Source: Bacillus cereus group sp. RP43
GTDB taxonomy: Bacteria > Bacillota > Bacilli > Bacillales > Bacillaceae_G
DNA: 64,000 nucleotides
Assembly (NCBI RefSeq): GCF_040459645.1
Contig: NZ_JARVHQ010000001.1
Span: 1,550,001-1,614,000, forward strand
Direction: 5' to 3'
Shown in pieces: positions 59,120 through 64,000 of this stretch. The first letter of the stretch is position 1; each line of letters opens with the position of its first letter. The position numbers were made by a program, and so were the translations under genes. The notes under the pieces are model-generated. The model was not told where the DNA came from and made no database searches. It saw only the letters and a list, made by a program, of their open reading frames with translations.

Positions 59120-60349
59120 ATGGCAGGAGGAAGAATTAAAGGGATTACGATTGAAATCGGTGGTAATACTGATCCGTTACAAAACGCCTTAAAAGATGTT
59201 AATAAGCAAAGTGATTCTTTGACTAAAGAGTTAAAAGATGTCGAACGGTTGTTGAAATTCGATCCAGGCAATGTGGAAGCATTGGCACAAAAACAGCAGT
59301 TACTTACTCAACAAATCGAAAATACAACACAAAAGCTAGATAAATTGAAAGCAGCGGAACAACAAGTCCAAGCACAATTCCAAAACGGAAAAATTTCCGA
59401 AGAACAATACCGTGCGTTTAGGCGTGAAATTGAATTTACAGAAGGATCGCTTAATGGTCTGAAAAATAAACTCGGAAACATGAAGGCTGAGCAAGACAAT
59501 GTAGCAAGTTCAACAAGACAATTAGAAACATTGTTTAGCGCTACAGGAAAAAGCGTTGATGATTTTGCAGGGGCATTAGGAAATCGTCTTGTGAATGCAA
59601 TTAAAAGCGGAACAGCTACAAGTCGGCAGTTAGAACAAGCGATTGGTCTTATCGGTCGGGAAGCATTAGGAACAGAGGCAGATATTGAGAAATTACAACG
59701 TGCGCTCAGATCTGTGGATGATGGGAACTCCATTCAACAAGTGCGAAATGAGTTAAGAGATTTACAGCAAGAAGCCGGCAGAACAGAGAAAAAGTTTGAA
59801 GGCTTACAAGTAGGATTAGAAAATGTCATAGGCGGCATGGCTGCTGGTGGTGGTATTGCAAGTGCAGTTGAACAAGCAATGGACATGTCTAAGTTAAAAA
59901 CAAAGATTGATATCACCTTTGATGTTCCTGAGGCTTCGAAAAAATCAGTAGAAGAAGCTGTAAGGGGTGTAACGACGTATGGTGTTGATGCTGAAGAAGC
60001 CTTAGAAGGTGTTCGAAAACAATGGGCATTGAATAAGGATGCTTCTGATGAAACAAATGCCGCTGTGGTTAAAGGAGCAGCGACTATTGCGGCGTCCTAT
60101 GCTGGCATTGATTTTAATGAGCTTATACAAGAAACAAATGAGATTGGTGCAACATTAGGAATTACTAATGAAGAGGCTTTAGGATTAGTTAACACCTTAT
60201 TAAAAACAGGTTTTCCGCCTGAACAATTAGACATTATTGCTGAATATGGTGACCAAATGGTTCAAGCTGGCTTTACAGCTAAAGAAGTTCAAGGAATTAT
60301 GTCAGCTGGTGTGGACACGAAAAGCTGGAATATAGACAACCTATTGGAT
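59120..60349 (+). CDS. Tape measure protein, exon 1
   Basis: N-terminal 410 residues (ATG 59120, with AAAGGAG 7 bases upstream; ATG 59117 is the alternative). Rich in coiled coil: LQNALKDVNKQSDSLTKELKDVERLL to about 250, then the conserved VEQAMDMSKLKTKIDITF and ATLGITNEEALGLVNTLLKTGFPPEQ. The unspliced frame runs five codons into the intron and stops at 60367. Joined to exon 2 it gives about 1212 residues, setting tail length. Confidence 0.9.
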
Positions 60350-60607
60350 AAAAAGTTGTCCCTATGAGTGGCGACATTCATAGAAAACTCCTTTAATTCA
60401 GTGGAACTCTCAAAAGAGACAATACTGAGCGAAGCCTTTAATATAGGAACGTGCAACGACTAGCTGAAAAGCGTAGGATGTAAGCCAATGACATCCGAAA
60501 TGGGGAGCATCTTATATAAAGATGATGATATAGTCTGGTCTGTATAGTGATATACAGAAGTTCATAAGAGAACTGGCAGGATGTTGCGAATCCTGTTGAA
60601 CATATCG
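60350..60607 (+). ncRNA. Group I intron in the tape measure gene
   Basis: About 258 nt without an ORF. P4: UCAGU (60398-60402) / ACUGA (60424-60428). P5: CUCU (60407-60410) / AGAG (60415-60418). P7: GACUA (60458-60462) / UAGUC (60531-60535), within the R-like GUGCAACGACUAG and S-like GAUAUAGUCU core. P8: GGAUGU (60476-60481) / ACAUCC (60491-60496). The 5' exon ends ...GGAU and pairs with GUCC (60358-60361), with U-G at the splice site. The intron ends in G60607. The join gives in-frame NLLD-GVKEGR. Confidence 0.88.
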
Positions 60608-63016
60608 GGTGTTAAAGAAGGTCGCATTCAAATGGCTGACTTTGGTAATGGTCTTGATAAATCCATGAAAGAAATCATATCACAGACAAATATTTCTGCT
60701 GAGCAATTTGAAGGTTGGGGGCAATCTATCGCTAAAGGTGGAGAAGGTGGCCAAAAAGCCATGCTGGAAGCCACAAAAGCTTTAGCTGGCGTCGAAGATG
60801 CTACCGTAAGAAATCAGCTTGGGACGAAAATGTTCGGGACCCTTTGGGAAGACCAAGGAAAGAAAATTATTGATACGATTTTGAAGGCAGAAGGGAAGCA
60901 AGTTGATCTAAAAAAAGGAGTAGAAGATCTGAACGGCGCTACTTCTAAAATAGATGCTAGTCCAGCTGTTAAATTCCAAAAAGCGATGGAAGATTTAAAA
61001 ATGGCTCTCGAACCAGTTCTTGGAGTGATAGCCGATGTTGTTGCTAAAATTGCTGATTGGATTTCTAACAACCCAAAACTAGCAGCTACATTGGCAGCTA
61101 TCGCAGTAGCTATTGGTGTAATTTCAGGAGCATTTATGGCTTTAGCGCCAATAGTTGTCGTTATATCCACCATAGGGGCTGCAATGATGGGATGGGTAGC
61201 ATTAATTGCTATAGTTGTAGCCGCAGTTGTTGCTTTAGGTGTAGCCATTTATCAAAATTGGGATTCTATAACGAAATGGACTATTGATGCTTGGAATGCT
61301 ATTGGAGATTTCTTAATAGGTCTATGGAACGGTTTAGTTCAATGGTTATCAGATACATGGAATAGTATGAGTGAAGGAACGCAAGAGCTCTGGAATAGTA
61401 TACTAGAATTTCTAACTGGAATTTGGAATAGCATTATTGAGTTTGTTACTACTTGGGGAACAACGATACTAGAGGCTTTTAGCAGTGCTTGGACTTCTGT
61501 ATCCGACTTCTTTATAGAAATCTGGAACGGAATTGTTGAATATTTAACAGAGGTTTTACAAGGCATAGCGACCTTCTTTACTGAAGTATGGACTTCAATT
61601 TCAACGTTCTTCCAAGAAACTTGGAATGGTCTAGTTGCTTTCATAATGCCGATTTTACAAGGAATTGCTGATTTCTTCTCTATGATGTGGAACGGTATTT
61701 CCACAGTGATCCAAACGGTATGGAATTTCATTACTCAATACTTACAAGCAATTTGGACAGCTATTTTATATTTTGCTACTCCAATATTTGAAGGTATTAA
61801 GAACTTCATTTCAGAATGCTGGAATACGATTAGTTCTACAACAAGTTTGGTATGGGAAACGATTAAGAATTTCTTAGTTTCCTGTTGGAACGGAATTGTA
61901 GCATTTGTTGTGCCGATTTTTGAACAAATCAAGTCTTGGATCATTGCTGTGTGGGATACAATCAGTTCAGCAACAGTGACTGTGTGGAATGCAGTTAAGA
62001 ATTTCTTGCAAGCATGCTGGAATGGATTAGTTGCTTTTGTGGTACCAATTTTTAATTCAATAAAAGAATGGATCATAAATACATGGAACACGATTAGTTC
62101 TACAACAAGTGCGGTATGGAACGCTGTAAAAAACTATTTGTCTAGTTTATGGAATTCAATCGTTTCTACAGCAAGTTCTATTTTTAATAATATTAAAGAA
62201 GCTATATCAACAGTTTGGAATATGATTAGTAGTACAAGCACCAGCGTGTGGAATGGTATTAAATCCACACTTTCAAATATTTGGGAAGGAATTAAATACA
62301 CAGCAGCATCAGTATGGAGTGGATTAACAGATGCAATTATGACACCTGTACGTTGGGTAACAAGGGCTGTTAGTGGTGCATTCGAAGGTATGCAATCGGC
62401 TATACTCGGTGTGTGGAGTGGAATCAAAAGTGGTATAAAATCGGCTATAAATGGAATTATTAGTATGATAAATAAATTCATTTATGCTTTCAATACACCA
62501 GCCCAATTATTAAATCAAATTCCAGGAGTAAGCGCTCCTACAATTCCATATGTTCCGATGCTTGCTAAAGGTGGAAAGCCTGTAGGGGATGGCTCATTTA
62601 TTACAGGTGAAGCTGGACCTGAGATGTTTACGAAAAAAGGTAATTCAATTACAGTTACTCCGTTATCTTCGAAAGAAAAATCGCTTGGTATCACTGGAAC
62701 TATGAATCAATTAATGGGTGATATGAGTCGTATGATGGCTAGTTCTATGAGTCAGCTATCAGGATTAAAAGGGGTCATGAGTGGCGTATATGGAAACATG
62801 TCAAATAGTAGACAAGCTATGACAAGTAGTGTCGCAAATCAAGTATTCAATTATTCTCCTGGACAATCAGGTGTTAGTGGAGCGGTACCGATGCAAGGTG
62901 GCGATTTATTAATTGAAGTACCTGTCACATTAGATGGTAGAGCGGTTGCGCGTGGGACTTACCGACATACAACTGAATATCAACGAAGAGAAGAACAAAG
63001 AAACTCAGACTTTTAG
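60608..63016 (+). CDS. Tape measure protein, exon 2
   Basis: C-terminal 802 residues, starting GVKEGRIQMADFGNGLDKSM, a block conserved in tape measures directly after NIDNLLD. Hydrophobic membrane-type segment (ATLAAIAVAIGVISGAFMAL and following, about 60-120 of the exon). A long array of Trp-containing repeats of the W(N/T)xIxxxxxxxW type (about 140-470) follows. The apparent start at 60581 is inside the intron and has no ribosome site. Confidence 0.9.
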   Translation, partial: GVKEGRIQMADFGNGLDKSMKEIISQTNISAEQFEGWGQSIAKGGEGGQKAMLEATKALAGVEDATVRNQLGTKMFGTLWEDQGKKIIDTILKAEGKQVDLKKGVEDLNGATSKIDASPAVKFQKAMEDLKMALEPVLGVIADVVAKIADWISNNPKLAATLAAIAVAIGVISGAFMALAPIVVVISTIGAAMMGWVALIAIVVAAVVALGVAIYQNWDSITKWTIDAWNAIGDFLIGLWNGLVQWLSDTWNSMSEGTQELWNSILEFLTGIWNSIIEFVTTWGTTILEAFSSAWTSVSDFFIEIWNGIVEYLTEVLQGIATFFTEVWTSISTFFQETWNGLVAFIMPILQGIADFFSMMWNGISTVIQTVWNFITQYLQAIWTAILYFATPIFEGIKNFISECWNTISSTTSLVWETIKNFLVSCWNGIVAFVVPIFEQIKSWIIAVWDTISSATVTVWNAVKNFLQACWNGLVAFVVPIFNSIKEWIINTWNTISSTTSAVWNAVKNYLSSLWNSIVSTASSIFNNIKEAISTVWNMISSTSTSVWNGIKSTLSNIWEGIKYTAASVWSGLTDAIMTPVRWVTRAVSGAFEGMQSAILGVWSGIKSGIKSAINGIISMINKFIYAFNTPAQLLNQIPGVSAPTIPYVPMLAKGGKPVGDGSFITGEAGPEMFTKKGNSITVTPLSSKEKSLGITGTMNQLMGDMSRMMASSMSQLSGLKGVMSGVYGNMSNSRQAMTSSVANQVFNYSPGQSGVSGAVPMQGGDLLIEVPVTLDGRAVARGTYRHTTEYQRREEQRNSDF

Positions 63017-63057
63017 GTTTGGGTTTCTTTTATTTTATAGAGAAATGAGGTGTCAAA

Positions 63058-64000
63058 ATGACTTCTTTTACATTTAACAAAGAACGTAAAGAATTTGTTC
63101 AAATAGAAAAAGGATGGAAAAGACCGACTTGGGCACCATTGAAGAGGAATTTATTAAGTGTTCCAGGTTATCCAGGAGCAAGGTTATTAAACACACAAAC
63201 CGAAATTCGTGTTCTTTCTATTCCTGTCGGAATTATTGTTCCTGATGGTGGAGACTTAGAACTATTAAAAGAAGAAATCGCAAATTGGTTAATTACAGAG
63301 CAACCAACAGAACTTACTTTTGATGTAGAACCAAATAGAACGTATTTAGCTGTTGTGGATGATAGTTTTGATCCGGATGAGTTTGTAACACTTGGACAAG
63401 GAGTTATTAAATTCATTTGTCCAATGCCTTATAAATTAGGGAAAACAAATACACACACCTTTACTCAAAATTGGTCTACAGAAATAACCTCTAATTTTAC
63501 TAATAAAGGTAGTGTAGAAGCTCCACCAATAATTGAAATGATTGTTAAAAAACCAAGCACCTTCTTAGATGTATGGTTTGGTAAATATCCTTTAGATCGA
63601 AATTATTTTCGAATTGGCTATCCATTAACTGTGGAAGAATCAACTGTACAAGAGCGAGAACGAGTCTTGTGGGATGAAATGTCATCCATTGTAGGTTGGA
63701 CTCCTGTTACCGGACAAGTGGAAGAAATGAAAAGTACAGGGGAACTGAAGGTGAAGGACGGAACAGCGATTTATTGTTCTTATTACGGTGAAGAAGGTAC
63801 GAAAGGGTTTCATGGTGGTATTTCAAAGAAAAGTATACCTGGTGGACCTATTCAAGATTTCGAAATGGAAGCAAGAGTACATTTGCAATCTAAAAATATA
63901 GATCAAATGGGGCGTGTGGAAGTCCTACTTTTAGATGAAGCGAGTAATGTTGTAGCTCGTATTAATATGAATGATTTATATGGCGATGCTGAGATTACCA
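63058..64000 (+). CDS. Distal tail protein (Dit-like), 3' end cut by window
   Basis: Open to the window end (about 314 residues seen). It starts MTSFTFNKERKEFVQIEKGWKRP with GAGGTG 7-8 bases upstream, and contains NLLSVPGYPGARLLNTQTEIR and FDPDEFVTLGQGVIKFICPMPYKLG, typical of siphovirus Dit/tail-component proteins that cap the tube and anchor the receptor-binding apparatus. It follows the tape measure directly. Confidence 0.88.
   Translation, partial: MTSFTFNKERKEFVQIEKGWKRPTWAPLKRNLLSVPGYPGARLLNTQTEIRVLSIPVGIIVPDGGDLELLKEEIANWLITEQPTELTFDVEPNRTYLAVVDDSFDPDEFVTLGQGVIKFICPMPYKLGKTNTHTFTQNWSTEITSNFTNKGSVEAPPIIEMIVKKPSTFLDVWFGKYPLDRNYFRIGYPLTVEESTVQERERVLWDEMSSIVGWTPVTGQVEEMKSTGELKVKDGTAIYCSYYGEEGTKGFHGGISKKSIPGGPIQDFEMEARVHLQSKNIDQMGRVEVLLLDEASNVVARINMNDLYGDAEIT

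Larger units (their letters stand above)
30720..64000. mobile_element. Siphovirus-type prophage inserted in dpaB; right end beyond window
   Basis: Begins at the dpaB break and holds, in order, a large serine recombinase, CI/Cro-type switch, replication module, accessory genes, and HK97-type packaging, head and tail genes up to a truncated distal tail gene. At least 33 kb is visible; lysis genes and attR are not. The gene order is that of a complete temperate siphophage, and no late gene seen is degraded apart from the intron-split tape measure, so the element may be functional. Confidence 0.95.

Noticed and set aside
60581..63016. Exon 2 as an independent gene starting at 60581
   Set aside because: The start lies in the intron's 3' hairpin, has no ribosome site, and the conserved tape-measure sequence begins exactly after the predicted splice site.

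Overview
The window is a piece of a Bacillus cereus group chromosome (low GC, Firmicute gene order, near-canonical Bacillus proteins). Positions 1-30739 are the conserved housekeeping stretch hslV-hslU-codY / rpsB-tsf / pyrH-frr-uppS-cdsA-dxr-rseP-proS-polC / rimP-nusA-ylxR-ylxQ-infB-ylxP-rbfA-truB-ribF-rpsO / pnp-ylxY-mlpA-ylmC / dpaA-dpaB. All run on the plus strand. They cover stationary-phase control (CodY), protein quality control, ribosome assembly, translation initiation, UMP, isoprenoid and lipid synthesis, replication (PolC), RNA turnover and, at the end, synthesis of the spore solute dipicolinic acid.

dpaB (spoVFB) is broken after codon ~143. From about 30720 to the end of the window the DNA is a siphovirus-type prophage, entered through a large serine recombinase gene (30757-32304, minus strand) whose 3' end faces the junction. 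The remaining dpaB codons and the right attachment site must lie beyond 64000. This matches the arrangement I recall from the literature for the 'vfbin' element of B. weihenstephanensis KBAB4, which is excised during sporulation; the host may be that strain or a close relative, but I cannot check this.

Prophage layout. 30.7-35.8 kb, minus strand: recombinase, ImmA-like peptidase, a small protein plus SF2 helicase pair, CI-type repressor. 35.87-36.19 kb: divergent promoter with four copies of a 15-bp operator. 36-41.8 kb: early genes, including two copies of a ~97-nt structured RNA element, a DnaD-like replisome organizer and a DnaB-like helicase. 41.8-50.5 kb: accessory zone of low gene density with hairpin-bearing degenerate repeats, a BclA-type collagen-like exosporium protein, a 26-aa membrane peptide, ArpU behind a putative transcription attenuator, a catalytic-domain-only tyrosine recombinase, a GNAT acetyltransferase, a Gln-rich protein, a WGxxG-type protein and a DUF3231 protein. 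51-64 kb: late genes in HK97/siphovirus order (HNH, putative cos, TerS, TerL, portal, ClpP-like protease, capsid, connectors, tail tube, frameshifted tail chaperones, tape measure, distal tail protein).

Three features are not apparent from plain ORF calling. A ~258-nt ORF-less group I intron splits the tape-measure gene. A run of ten A residues gives a -1 frameshift in the tail chaperone. The duplicated structured RNA carries an anti-Shine-Dalgarno loop in front of two small early genes.
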